DNA of 64,000 bases from Diplonema papillatum (Eukaryota; Euglenozoa; Diplonemea; Diplonemida; Diplonemidae): assembly GCA_030068145.1 (NCBI GenBank), contig JAPJBO010000211.1:62001-126000 (forward strand). Reading direction: 5' to 3'. This document shows positions 34,628-46,704 of the stretch, piece after piece. Under the pieces are notes generated by a model. That model worked only from the letters and a program-made list of their open reading frames with translations. It had not been told where the DNA came from and did not search any database. Each line of letters opens with the position of its first letter. Position 1 is the stretch's first letter. Position numbers and translations under genes: made by a program.

Positions 34628-36093
34628 AGGCACCTGCTACCAATATACCTGCTACCAAGGCACCTGCGACCAATGCACCTGCCACTAATGCACCTGCTAC
34701 CAATGTACCTGCGACCAATGCACCTGCTACCATTGTACCTGCGACCAATGCACCTGCTACTAATGCACCTGCGACCAATGCACCGCTTGGCTACACTGTT
34801 TGCCCTGACAACTTGGAGTTCACCTTCGACGACGTAACCGACCTCGACTGGTCGAATTCCGTGATCGACGCATCGCTTAGCGCCAAAGGCGGCAGCTCGG
34901 CCTACTTCGGGTCGGCGGCATACGGCTCGTTTACTGTAGCCACCCCAAGCCGGTACACGTACATTTCTTACCGGATGGCCCGCGACCTGGCAAGCCCCGA
35001 TGACCCTGTCTTGCAGTTTTTCGACGCGACCAGCCGGATGTGTTGGCAAACGACTATGCAAGCGGGCACTTTTGTGTTCACCTCCGAGGCCTCAACCTTC
35101 ATATCTTTGACCGTGGAGACGAAGAGGTTTTACTTCGCGGAGCATCTGATCGACTACGACACCGGGACGATATCCGTCCGCATTGACGACCCAAACCCAA
35201 CGTGCCTGCTTTTTTGACTTCCGGGGTTGCAGGGGCTGTCTTCTTGAACAAAGGCTGGCTCGATGAGGTGCGGATGTACTGCCATTCGTATCTGCAGATG
35301 ACAGGCACTCTGACAGAGCCTGGACAACGTGACCTGGTCAGCGGCGGCCTGACGTTGACGGTCGTAATCGAAGGAGACGTCGATTCCTGGGTGGACACAG
35401 AGGCCACGAAGCAGGCGCTCATAGGCGGCTTCACTGCCGACGAGGTCTGCGTGTCGCCCAACGGGTGGAACGCGCTGAAGTCAACGATGATGAACACTTC
35501 GCTGATCACCATTTCGGGGTCGACGTGACCCTGGGCCCGCTGAACGCGGCGGCTTCGTTTTCCGCGTTGCTGTCGACGGTGATCCCCTTGGTTTTGAAGC
35601 CGAGCATGGTGCAAAGTGGTAGTCTGCCCCTGGGGAGCGACGACCAGTCCTTCACAATCCCCGGGGCTTGCGCCGGCTCGACCGAGTATTCGTTCGACGA
35701 CGGGCTGCCTTCGGGACTGAGTGCGACCGCCTTCGGCTTAGGCAACACCACCTTTAGCGAAGGAACCCACTCGCTTGAATTTCTGAAGACGGGGCTCGTC
35801 GTGCCGATGTTGGTGACGGCTCAGGGGGCGGCTGTAAGGCCGGATACGGTGTCATACTACGTTCAACACGCGTGTCCATCAGCATCGACGGCGTTGCGGA
35901 CGCAGCGAATCTGGCTCTTCCGTCCGACTTTCAGTCGGTGAACCGGGTGAGTGCGTACACGTTTTCTCTGCCCTCATTCATCGACAGCGTCCAGGTGGAG
36001 TGTTCTACTTGTGTTGGCGCCACTAATGCACCTGCTACCAATGCACCTGCGACCGTTTCACCTGCAACCAGTGCGCCTGCTACCACACTCTAG
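34628..36093 (+). pseudogene. Chimeric protease-family pseudogene
   Basis: Eleven or so NAPAT-type units (34628-34785) run directly into GYTVCPDNLEFTFDD, which in B and C follows the EGF module. The signal peptide, pro-region, catalytic domain and EGF are all absent. Beta module 1 is intact to about 35190, where a short replacement deletes the IDG to NCLTSG stretch and shifts the frame. A 1-base deletion at about 35525 (ACGTGACC against ACGATGACC in C) breaks the spacer domain. About 190 bp of beta module 2 is deleted at about 35868. After a few NAPAT units a TAG ends the frame at 36093, and no TM helix follows. Where aligned, it is very close to B and C. It likely arose by recombination through the repeat stalk. 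Confidence 0.85.
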
Positions 36094-36129
36094 ATCGTAA
36101 TTAGGGCGGCTGTAATTCGAGTACATTTT

Positions 36130-36400
36130 AATTAGTCGTATACGATCGAAGATTAATACTGTTCCGACGAGAACTAACACTTGTTCAAAGCTTATTACCC
36201 CGTCGCCATCCCGAGAAAACCACCTTAAGTTACCCCTCGCTTGCCCACCCGCCCTTGCCATTTTTTCAAGTCCAGTGCGCTGAGGCGTCACGATGACATA
36301 CACACGAGAATCTTTGCATGACCTTTCTACGTTGGTTGCGCACCATCGATCTTGCATCACGCAGGAGCAAGGGTGAGAGCAGCGAGTACGGAGGCGTCTA
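36130..36400 (+). repeat. Dispersed repeat R7, copy 4
   Basis: CGTATACGATCGAAGATTAA, CCCCGTCGCCATCCCGA, CCCCTCGCTTGCCCACCCGC and TTGCATGACCTTTCTACG. It lies between the pseudogene stop and the satellite. Confidence 0.7.
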
Positions 36401-36450
36401 GCTGCGCTGACACGACCTGTAAACGGCCCCCCGAAAACACCCTGTTGCTG

Positions 36451-39400
36451 TTGACTCAGGCCGATGCGGGCTACATGGCAACCCCTAGTAACAGTGAACA
36501 TCCCATCAAAGTAACAGTGTTGACTCAGGCCGATGCGGGCTACATGGCAACCCCTAGTAACAGTGAACATCCCATCAAAGTAACAGTGTTGACTCAGGCC
36601 GATGCGGGCTACATGGCAACCCCTAGTAACAGTGAACATCCCATCAAAGTAACAGTGTTGACTCAGGCCGATGCGGGCTACATGGCAACCCCTAGTAACA
36701 GTGAACATCCCATCAAAGTAACAGTGTTGACTCAGGCCGATGCGGGCTACATGGCAACCCCTAGTAACAGTGAACATCCCATCAAAGTAACAGTGTTGAC
36801 TCAGGCCGATGCGGGCTACATGGCAACCCCTAGTAACAGTGAACATCCCATCAAAGTAACAGTGTTGACTCAGGCCGATGCGGGCTACATGGCAACCCCT
36901 AGTAACAGTGAACATCCCATCAAAGTAACAGTGTTGACTCAGGCCGATGCGGGCTACATGGCAACCCCTAGTAACAGTGAACATCCCATCAAAGTAACAG
37001 TGTTGACTCAGGCCGATGCGGGCTACATGGCAACCCCTAGTAACAGTGAACATCCCATCAAAGTAACAGTGTTGACTCAGGCCGATGCGGGCTACATGGC
37101 AACCCCTAGTAACAGTGAACATCCCATCAAAGTAACAGTGTTGACTCAGGCCGATGCGGGCTACATGGCAACCCCTAGTAACAGTGAACATCCCATCAAA
37201 GTAACAGTGTTGACTCAGGCCGATGCGGGCTACATGGCAACCCCTAGTAACAGTGAACATCCCATCAAAGTAACAGTGTTGACTCAGGCCGATGCGGGCT
37301 ACATGGCAACCCCTAGTAACAGTGAACATCCCATCAAAGTAACAGTGTTGACTCAGGCCGATGCGGGCTACATGGCAACCCCTAGTAACAGTGAACATCC
37401 CATCAAAGTAACAGTGTTGACTCAGGCCGATGCGGGCTACATGGCAACCCCTAGTAACAGTGAACATCCCATCAAAGTAACAGTGTTGACTCAGGCCGAT
37501 GCGGGCTACATGGCAACCCCTAGTAACAGTGAACATCCCATCAAAGTAACAGTGTTGACTCAGGCCGATGCGGGCTACATGGCAACCCCTAGTAACAGTG
37601 AACATCCCATCAAAGTAACAGTGTTGACTCAGGCCGATGCGGGCTACATGGCAACCCCTAGTAACAGTGAACATCCCATCAAAGTAACAGTGTTGACTCA
37701 GGCCGATGCGGGCTACATGGCAACCCCTAGTAACAGTGAACATCCCATCAAAGTAACAGTGTTGACTCAGGCCGATGCGGGCTACATGGCAACCCCTAGT
37801 AACAGTGAACATCCCATCAAAGTAACAGTGTTGACTCAGGCCGATGCGGGCTACATGGCAACCCCTAGTAACAGTGAACATCCCATCAAAGTAACAGTGT
37901 TGACTCAGGCCGATGCGGGCTACATGGCAACCCCTAGTAACAGTGAACATCCCATCAAAGTAACAGTGTTGACTCAGGCCGATGCGGGCTACATGGCAAC
38001 CCCTAGTAACAGTGAACATCCCATCAAAGTAACAGTGTTGACTCAGGCCGATGCGGGCTACATGGCAACCCCTAGTAACAGTGAACATCCCATCAAAGTA
38101 ACAGTGTTGACTCAGGCCGATGCGGGCTACATGGCAACCCCTAGTAACAGTGAACATCCCATCAAAGTAACAGTGTTGACTCAGGCCGATGCGGGCTACA
38201 TGGCAACCCCTAGTAACAGTGAACATCCCATCAAAGTAACAGTGTTGACTCAGGCCGATGCGGGCTACATGGCAACCCCTAGTAACAGTGAACATCCCAT
38301 CAAAGTAACAGTGTTGACTCAGGCCGATGCGGGCTACATGGCAACCCCTAGTAACAGTGAACATCCCATCAAAGTAACAGTGTTGACTCAGGCCGATGCG
38401 GGCTACATGGCAACCCCTAGTAACAGTGAACATCCCATCAAAGTAACAGTGTTGACTCAGGCCGATGCGGGCTACATGGCAACCCCTAGTAACAGTGAAC
38501 ATCCCATCAAAGTAACAGTGTTGACTCAGGCCGATGCGGGCTACATGGCAACCCCTAGTAACAGTGAACATCCCATCAAAGTAACAGTGTTGACTCAGGC
38601 CGATGCGGGCTACATGGCAACCCCTAGTAACAGTGAACATCCCATCAAAGTAACAGTGTTGACTCAGGCCGATGCGGGCTACATGGCAACCCCTAGTAAC
38701 AGTGAACATCCCATCAAAGTAACAGTGTTGACTCAGGCCGATGCGGGCTACATGGCAACCCCTAGTAACAGTGAACATCCCATCAAAGTAACAGTGTTGA
38801 CTCAGGCCGATGCGGGCTACATGGCAACCCCTAGTAACAGTGAACATCCCATCAAAGTAACAGTGTTGACTCAGGCCGATGCGGGCTACATGGCAACCCC
38901 TAGTAACAGTGAACATCCCATCAAAGTAACAGTGTTGACTCAGGCCGATGCGGGCTACATGGCAACCCCTAGTAACAGTGAACATCCCATCAAAGTAACA
39001 GTGTTGACTCAGGCCGATGCGGGCTACATGGCAACCCCTAGTAACAGTGAACATCCCATCAAAGTAACAGTGTTGACTCAGGCCGATGCGGGCTACATGG
39101 CAACCCCTAGTAACAGTGAACATCCCATCAAAGTAACAGTGTTGACTCAGGCCGATGCGGGCTACATGGCAACCCCTAGTAACAGTGAACATCCCATCAA
39201 AGTAACAGTGTTGACTCAGGCCGATGCGGGCTACATGGCAACCCCTAGTAACAGTGAACATCCCATCAAAGTAACAGTGTTGACTCAGGCCGATGCGGGC
39301 TACATGGCAACCCCTAGTAACAGTGAACATCCCATCAAAGTAACAGTGTTGACTCAGGCCGATGCGGGCTACATGGCAACCCCTAGTAACAGTGAACATC

Positions 39401-39453
39401 CCATCAAAGTAACAGTGTTGACTCAGGCCGATGCGGGCTACATGGCAACCCCT
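36451..39453. repeat. Perfect 69-bp satellite, 43 full units plus 36 bp
   Basis: Unit starts TTGACTCAGGCCGATGCGGG and ends CATCAAAGTAACAGTG. Starts fall exactly every 69 bp from 36451 to 39418, and all units I read are identical. Since 69 is divisible by 3, one frame stays open through the array on each strand: a 23-residue repeat in a 1070-codon plus-strand frame, and a 23-residue repeat in a 1184-codon minus-strand frame. There is no start context, known domain or substitution pattern to favour coding. Confidence 0.97.
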
Positions 39454-39837
39454 GCTCAACATGTGTGCACGCGGGGGGCTCAGGGCCACATTCATTGCGA
39501 ATGTGTTCGTGGTGTCGGCCGCAGGAGGAGTCTTTTTGGCCAGCCAAAGAGAGGAAAAGAGTGAAAGAGTACGTACAGTAAGAGAACGAGTGTAAAAGAA
39601 CGGAGGCAGCACAAAACTACCAGACCAGCGGAGGCCACCGCAAAAAGATTCTCACCTTTTCCTCATCCCTCAAAACCAGCAGCAATAACAACAACCCCCC
39701 TACAACCGGTCAAAATCTGCAAACCCCAGGTCTAAACAAGTACCCTACAATTACACAAAACCAAATCAAGAAACAAAAAGAAAATCCAATGTATCTTTCG
39801 TCGTCGCTCGTGAGTTTCAAGCTCCCCTCCCTCTCTC
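39454..39837. other. Flank between satellite and gene B promoter
   Basis: A-rich, no gene seen. Confidence 0.4.
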
Positions 39838-40179
39838 TCTGAACTTGCTCGGAGGATCTGCCCGTCGCTCTTGCAGTCTTTGCGTGTTTCGTTCTTTTGA
39901 CCAACAACGGTCCACCCCCGGTACGCCGTTTTTTGGTCGCGTCTTGATCGCGTCGGTCCAAGCCGGATCAAGTAGATCAACTACTCCGCGCACGCTCGGG
40001 GGGTGCCCTTCTTGCTTTTTTTAGCAACCGCCTCTGCTACCACGCTTCGAACGTCAACGCAGACACGAGCGTGGTAGTGACCCTCACCGCAAACCTATTC
40101 CTCGCCTTCCCTTGTGTTCCCGTAAACCGGAACAACTGCGAACGGTCGTTCTCCCGTCTGCAGTATCGTTGGTCTTGCT
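39838..40179 (+). promoter_or_regulatory. Gene B upstream region, shared with gene C
   Basis: From CTCTGAACTTGCTCGG to the ATG this region matches 47742-48187 upstream of C. The last 230 bp or so are most alike, including GGAACAACTGCGAACGGTCG. It contains a hairpin, CTACCACGCT (40037-40046) with AGCGTGGTAG (40068-40077). No TATA box is evident. It probably holds the promoter and 5' UTR. Confidence 0.55.
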
Positions 40180-43100
40180 ATGCAGCGCGTCCGCGTTGCT
40201 GCGGCGCTGGCTTGCGTCGGGTGGCACGTGGCCGCCGTTGAAGGACGGCTGGCGGAGGCCGGGCTGGACTATTTCCTAGTCGACGACATGCAGGTGCCCC
40301 TGGAGTACAGCCGGCACTCGAGCCCGCTGAGCGCGATCTCGTTCAAGACGAAAGCCTCGCTTTGGGACCAAGGGAAGCTCAACTACGTCATCGAAACCGC
40401 GGCCACCAACCCGAGCTCCCCAGCCGACTCCTTCCTGGCCGACGATGACGCCCGGATCAGCGCGGCGGTGGCCCACTGGGAGGCCAACACGTGCATCCGG
40501 CTCACCAAGTGCGCTTCAGAAGCCGTCTGCGTGCAGCCGTACCTTCTCTTCGTCTCCGACGCGGAGCACTGCAACTCGCCTGTAGGCCGCCGGGCCAGCG
40601 GCGTCAACCAAATCAACCTCGCCACCGCTTGCTCGACAGGTATGGGTTTGTTTCAAGTGACGAGCGAGGGGAAGGAATCAAAAGACAGGCGCTTTGCAAC
40701 ATTTGCGCGTGCCGTTTGATCCTTATTCCCCTAACGTTTACCTATTTCATTTTTAAGTTACCGACCCCCCCCCCCCCCCCCCCCCCCCGGGTCCCCCCGT
40801 GAACGTGTCACCCCCTTTTGTACAAAAGTCCGCTGGGTGACATACTCAAGGGGGGTGACATACTTAAGGGCTTGCAGAGGTCATCTGAGCCTCGGCTGGG
40901 GGGAAACGTCTTCTACGACAAGAGGCTGAATGCTGGGCCCATGGCAAGGTACCAGATGCTGAAAGACCTGCCCGACTACCAACCCCAGCTCCTCAGGGCC
41001 TCCTGCCGGCAGGGAGACCCTGCCAACGCGCTGGACCTCGACGCAACAACTGCGGCAAGCTCGAACGACTGGGCATAACGCGCCGCAGGCCGAACCAATG
41101 CGCCACATTGACGATCGGACGCGTGACCAGGCACGAACGCGAAGAGAGATAATTGAACCGTTGCAAAGCAGACCAGTTGACGATCGGACGCGTGACCAGG
41201 CACGAACGTGAAGAGAGATGTTTGAACCGTTGCAAAGCAGACCAGTGGCATGAATGAGGTACGTGATATGTGATTGTCATCATAGGCGATCCACTGCTCT
41301 CCTTCTCGCGCATGGCAGACATAATGGCCCTAGGCTCGGGTGCTTCCGGCTCAGCATTCGCTTAAACTTCTGCATTGAACGCCCTGAGTTTCAAGTGTCC
41401 CGATTCATCGAGGGAATCCTTGAGGCACCTAAACGTACAGGGTACTTGGGTTGTTTGTATATGAGAATTACACCTACTTTAAAATACTACGAGGAGTCGG
41501 GACTGTCTTCGAAATCAAGTCAAAGCGTACACATCTGATCATGAATTCAACGACACCGCAGGAGCCGTGATCCATGAAATAGGCCACAGCTTGGGGCTCT
41601 CCCACGAGCAGTCCAGGAATGACAGAGACAGTTTCGTGGCGGTGGACTTCACGCAGATCGAGGAGGGTTTTGAGCATAACTTCGACCAGACCGGCGCGAA
41701 CGGGCGGGACGTCGGGGCGTACGACTACCGGAGCATCATGCACTACAGCTCGCGCTCGTTCGCCATCGGCAGCCTGCCCACCATTGTGTCACCGGTGGCT
41801 ATCGGGCAGCGGTCGGGACTGTCGGACGGTGATGTCGCTGGGATACAGTTCTTGTACAACGGCTGTTCCGACACGTTCGCGGCGCCGAAGTGCATCGTCA
41901 GCAGGGATACGACCGAAGTGCTCCTGATCCCTCACTCACAGGACTTCTTGGTCGAGTTCAATGCGGAGTGGGATGCGTTGTCGTCGATGACAGTCACCTA
42001 CGGGTCAACCACCGCGCCCGACACCACGTTTCAGGTAGCCTCGGGTTCGAATGTCGGCGACTGCGGATCGACGCAGTTGACATACAACCCGTCTGACGCC
42101 GATGCGAACAGCGTCTTCGTCTTGGCCGCCACGTTTACTTCGACCGGGATTGGCGCTGAGTCGACTACTTGTCAAATTCAGGTGAAAGTGGCATCCTCGA
42201 ACCAAGTGTGCTTCGGGATCGCAGCGGACGATCCGAACGTGTGCAGCGGGCGTGGGACGTGCACGTCAGACAAGCTAAGTCCTTGCTCGTGCACAGGCGA
42301 GTACGGCGGGTTGCAGTGCCAAGGCTACGCTGTTTGCCCTGACAACTTGGAGTTCACCTTCGACGACATAACCGACCTCGACTGGTCGAACTCCATGATC
42401 GACGCATCGCTCAGCGCCAAAGGCGGCAGCTCGGCCTACTTCGGGTCCGAGGTATACGGCACGTATACTGTGGCCACCCCAAGCCGGTACACGTACATTT
42501 CTTACCGGATGGCCCGCGACCTGGCAAGCCCCAATGACCCTGTCTTGCAGTTTTTCAACGCGACCAGCCAGATGTGTTGGCAATTAACTATGCAAGCGGG
42601 CACCCTTGTGTTCACCTCCGAGACCTCAGCCTTCGTATCTTTGACCGTGGAGACGAAGAAGTTTTACTTCGTGGAGCACCTGATCGACTACGACACCGGG
42701 ACGATGTCCATCCGCATTGACGGAATGGTGCAAGTTGAAGATTTCGCGGTGAATGCTGCTTCTAACTGCTTGACTTCCGGGGTTGGAGGGGCTGTTTTCT
42801 TCTACGAAGGCTGGCTCGATGAGGTGCGGATGTACTGCCATTCGTATCTGCAGATGACAGGCACTCTGACAGAGCCTGATCAAAGTGACCTGGTCAGCGG
42901 CGGCCTGACGTTGACGGTCGTAATCGAAGGAGACGTCGATTCCTGGGTGGACACAGAGGCCACGAAGCAGGCGCTTATAGACGGCTTCACTGCCGACGAG
43001 GTCTGCGTGTCGCCCAACGGGTGGAACGCGCTGAAGTCAACGATGATGGACACTTCGCTCGTCACCATTTCGGGTTCGACGATGACCCTGGGCCCGCTGA

Positions 43101-45349
43101 ACGCGGCGGCTTCGTATTCCGCGTTGCTGTCGACGGCGATCTCCTTGGTTTTACAGCCGAGCATGGTGCAAAGTGGTAGTCTGCCCCTGGGGAGCGACGA
43201 CCAGTCCTTCACAATTCCCGGGACTTGCGCCGGCTCGACCGAGTATTCGTTCGACGATGGGCTGCCTTCGGGACTGAGTGCGGCCGCTTTCGGCTTCAGC
43301 AGCACCACCTTTAGCGAAGGAACCCACTCGCTCGAATTCCTGGATACAGGTTTCGTCGCGCCGATGTCGGTGACGGCTCAGGGGGCGGCTGTAAGGCCGG
43401 ATACGGTGTCATACTACGTTCGACACGGGGATAACACCAAATACGTAGGCTTCGAAGTGGAGAGCCCGGACTCTGCGTCCCTGCAATTGCTTGCCGGCTT
43501 GGAATCGAAGTTGGCTGTAGGGTTTGGCTCGTTCCAGGGATCGGTAGCTGCCATTTCGGTAGACGTCTGGTACTTCGTGTCAATTTCGTTCAACTGGACA
43601 GCGAGGACCGTGTCCGTCAGCATCGACGGCGTTGCAGACGCAGGGTTGGCGAATCTGGCTCTTCCGTCCGACTTTCAGTCGGTGAACCGGGTGAGTGCGT
43701 ACACGTTTTCTCTGCCCTCATTCATCGACAGCGTCCGAGTGGAGTGTTCTACTTGTGTTGCCGCCACTAATGCACCTGCTACCAATGCACCTGCGACCAA
43801 TGCGCCTGCGACCAATGCACCTCCTACCAATGCACCTCCTACCAAAGCACCTCCTACCAGTGCACCTCCGACCAAAGCACCTCCTACCAATGCACCTCCT
43901 ACCAAAGCACCTCCTACCAATGCACCTCCTACCAAAGCACCTCCTACCAGTGCACCTCCGACCAAAGCACCTCCTACCAATGCACCTCCTACCAAAGCAC
44001 CTCCTACCAGTGCACCTCCGACCAATGCACCTCCGACCAAAGCACCTCCTACCAATGCGCCTGAGACCAGTGCACCTGAGACCAATGCATCTGCTACCAA
44101 TGCATCAGCTACCAAAGCACCTGCTACCAAAGCACCTCCTACCAATGCACCTCTTACCAAAGCGCCTCTTACCAAAGCGCCTCCTACCAAAGCACCTCCT
44201 ACCAATGCGCCTGAGACCAGTGCACCTGAGACCAATGCATCTGCCACCAATGCATCTACCAATGCACCAGCTACCAAAGCACCTCCTACCAAAGCACCTC
44301 CTACCAATGCACCTCTTACCAAAGCGCCTCTTACCAAAGCGCCTCCTACCAAAGCACCTCCTACCAATGCGCCTGAGACCAGTGCACCTGAGACCAATGC
44401 ATCTGCCACCAATGCATCTACTAATGCACCTGCTACCAATGCACCTCCTACCAATGCACCCCCTACCAAAGCACCTCCTACCAAAGCGCCTCCTACCAAA
44501 GCACCTCCTACCAATGCGCCTGCGACCAATGCGCCTGAGACCAGTGCACCTGAGACCAATGCATCTGCCACCAATGCATCTACTAATGCACCTGCTACCA
44601 ATGCACCTCCTACCAATGCACCCCCTACCAAAGCACCTCCCACCAATGCAAATCCTGAGACAATCGCTCCTACAACCGCTCCTGAGACAACCGCTCCCGA
44701 GACAACCGCTCCTGAGACACCCGCTCCCGAGATAACCGCACCCGAGACTACCGCTCCGGAGACTAGCAGCCCAGAGATCGTCAAGAAGTGGCTGGCATCT
44801 CTCAAGTTCGAAGTGGATCTGACCTCCAATTCGGTAGGTGCCACCGGATTGCGACTGGTTTTAGAGCTTGAAAAACTGTTTCCAAACGCAGGTTTCGAGT
44901 TTGAGACTGCCTGTGTGACGAAGGTGGGCGCGGCACAGGTCTGCCACAGTAGCTCTGATCTGCTGAGCAGCGTCGATAACAATCCCGATAGTAGGCTTAT
45001 TCGCGAGGCCAACGTGCAACAGGCAACATCAGACCAGTGGGATTTCTTCTTCAGTGTCGCTCAGGACCGGGTGTCCGCAGCAAGCTTGCAGGCTACTGTT
45101 TACGCGTCGGCCGTGTCTATTGCCGCTGTAGTCTCCCCGGCCGCTACGTTGGCGAGTGTCGGTGTCACGGTGCTTGAGACACCTGCTCCACCCACAGACG
45201 ACGATGATGACTTGTCAAAGTTTGCCATTGCCGGCATTGTTGCCGGATGCGTTCTTTGCATAGCGTGCGCTGCGGCCATCGGTGTCGTCCTCAGAAAAAG
45301 GATCACACTGAAATACGCGACTGAACCAATTGATGAACGCACAGTGTAG
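40180..45349 (+). CDS. Gene B: astacin-like (M12A) membrane metalloprotease, paralogue of C
   Basis: Proposed join 40180-40639, 41562-45349 (about 1415 aa); GT-AG intron, phase 1, same place as in A and C. Signal peptide 1-22. The Asp-switch-like motif is FLVDDM (32-37), so GDI has become DDM. Zinc site HEIGHSLGLSHEQ with His158, Glu159, His162 and His168; Met-turn SIMHY near 211-215. An EGF-like module (about 381-406) precedes beta module 1, a conserved spacer domain (about 586-710) and beta module 2 (to about 886). The stalk (888-1226) is APPTNAPPTK-like. Unlike A and C, a unique region of about 140 residues follows the stalk, before a TM helix (about 1374-1398) and a basic start to the tail. 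Predicted cell-surface protease; substrate unknown. Introns 2 and 3 of A are absent. Confidence 0.87.
40765..40788 (+). repeat. 24-base C-run in intron 1 of gene B
   Basis: Uninterrupted C-run followed by GGGTCCCCCC. Its length is prone to sequencing error. Confidence 0.8.
41110..41247 (+). repeat. 69-bp tandem duplication in intron 1 of gene B
   Basis: Two units beginning GACGATCGGACGCGTGACCA (41110 and 41179) differ at a few positions. The unit length equals that of the satellite but the sequence is unrelated. Confidence 0.9.
43768..44680 (+). repeat. Coding repeat array of gene B stalk
   Basis: In-frame 15-bp units of the ACCAAAGCACCTCCT type encode TNAPP/TKAPP repeats. Higher-order blocks repeat, marked by ETSAPETNASATNAS. 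Confidence 0.9.
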
Positions 45350-45413
45350 TAAAAATCAACGTACGCCGGCAAAGACCGGCACCCAGCGAGACTAGAGGTA
45401 GCAGTTAGAGTTC

Positions 45414-45886
45414 GGGCGAACTAAGTTCTGGTGGGCGAAGCAAAGTTCTGGTGAAGCAAAGCTCGGAAGCAAAGTTCGGGCGAAGCTAAGTTCTGGTGGG
45501 CGAAGCAAAGTTCTGGTGAAGCAAAGCTCGGAAGCAAAGTTCGGGCGAAGCTAAGTTCTAGTGAAGCTATGTTCTGGTGAAGCAAAATTCGGGCGAAGTT
45601 CTGGTAAAGCTAAGTTCGAAGCAAAGTTCTGGTGAAGCAAAGTTCGGAAGCAAAGTTCGGGCGAAGCTAAGTTCTAGTGAAGCTATGTTCTGGTGAAGCA
45701 AAATTCGGGCGAAGTTCTGGTAAAGCTAAGTTCGAAGCTAAGTTCTGGTGAAGCAAAGTTCGGAAGCAAAGTTCGGGCGAAGCTAAGTTCTAGTGAAGCT
45801 GTGTTCTGGTGAAGCAAAATTCGGGCGAAGTTCTGGTAAAGCTAAGTTCGAAGCTAAGTTCTGGTAAAGCAAAGTTTGGACGATGC
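45414..45886 (+). repeat. Minisatellite just downstream of gene B
   Basis: Nested repeats of GAAGCTAAGTTCTGGTGAAG and AAAGTTCGGGCG form a higher-order unit of 116 bp (anchors at about 45563, 45679 and 45795). Confidence 0.85.
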
Positions 45887-46561
45887 TAAGACTCTTGTAG
45901 ACTTCGCCCCCGGACCCCAAAAGGCTCGTTAGAGCTATTATCATACCTCTAGCCTCCTAAAATTGGACTCTAAAGAATTGAACGGGAAAAACACGCATAT
46001 AAAATCCCGCCCAACAACACCCCAAGCGCATATACATACCTTCTCCGGTAGCTCCCAGTTCAGCCAACTTCCGCGACCTTCTTAAAAGGTCCCCCAGTGT
46101 CCTTCCGCATAGACGGAAGAGCTCCCCCGCGCAAGGGTGCTTACCCCCGCGAGTAAACGGGTGCTTCTTTCCAGGGCAGGTATTCTCATCTTGCAAGGTG
46201 ACCGCTTCCTTACGGGCCCTGACGCACGCCTGCATCCTCTCCATCCAACGCTCTGTGTTTCGCTTGCTTCTAGGCAAATCCCCGTTTTCACATTTCTTCT
46301 CTCTCCAAGTTCTCTCCTCGTGTTGGCACCACGAAGCGAGGTCCATCGCTGCTAGCCGGCCGGAAATAAAACCACACTATATACCCGCACTTTGTGGAGC
46401 CTGCAGGAGAGCATGTTTTCATATGCTTTCAGCAGACTACCCCGGTGTATGCGAAAAATGCCCGTGGTTCCGGATTGTTTATTACCTCTTGCTCAGTAGT
46501 AAGGTCTTTTGCAAAGGGGTTGTCGTGTGAGCTGTGCAAAAGCATCTCCTCGGCATCACCC
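45887..46561. other. Intergenic, no gene seen
   Basis: No supported coding frame. Confidence 0.4.
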
Positions 46562-46704
46562 GGAGACTTTTCAAGCGAAGTTTCACTCCAAAAAGTGCAC
46601 GAGAAGAGTCGCTGAAACTAGGCCGGTTCATACCTTCCTGATAGACCGCGATAGACCGACGAATCCAGCTCCAGACAGATCTAGTGCAGCTCCAGGATAG
46701 GGTT
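46562..46704 (+). repeat. Dispersed repeat R8, copy 2
   Basis: GAAACTAGGCCGGTTCATAC, ATAGACCGACGAATCCAGCT and GCAGCTCCAGGATA, as at 34372-34503. Confidence 0.75.

Noticed and set aside
36451-39453. CRISPR array
   Set aside because: The 69-bp units are contiguous and identical with no variable spacers, in a eukaryotic context.
36058-39612. Long open frames on both strands through the satellite (1070 and 1184 codons)
   Set aside because: They result from a stop-free 69-bp unit. There are no start contexts, domains or synonymous changes, so neither is called as a gene.
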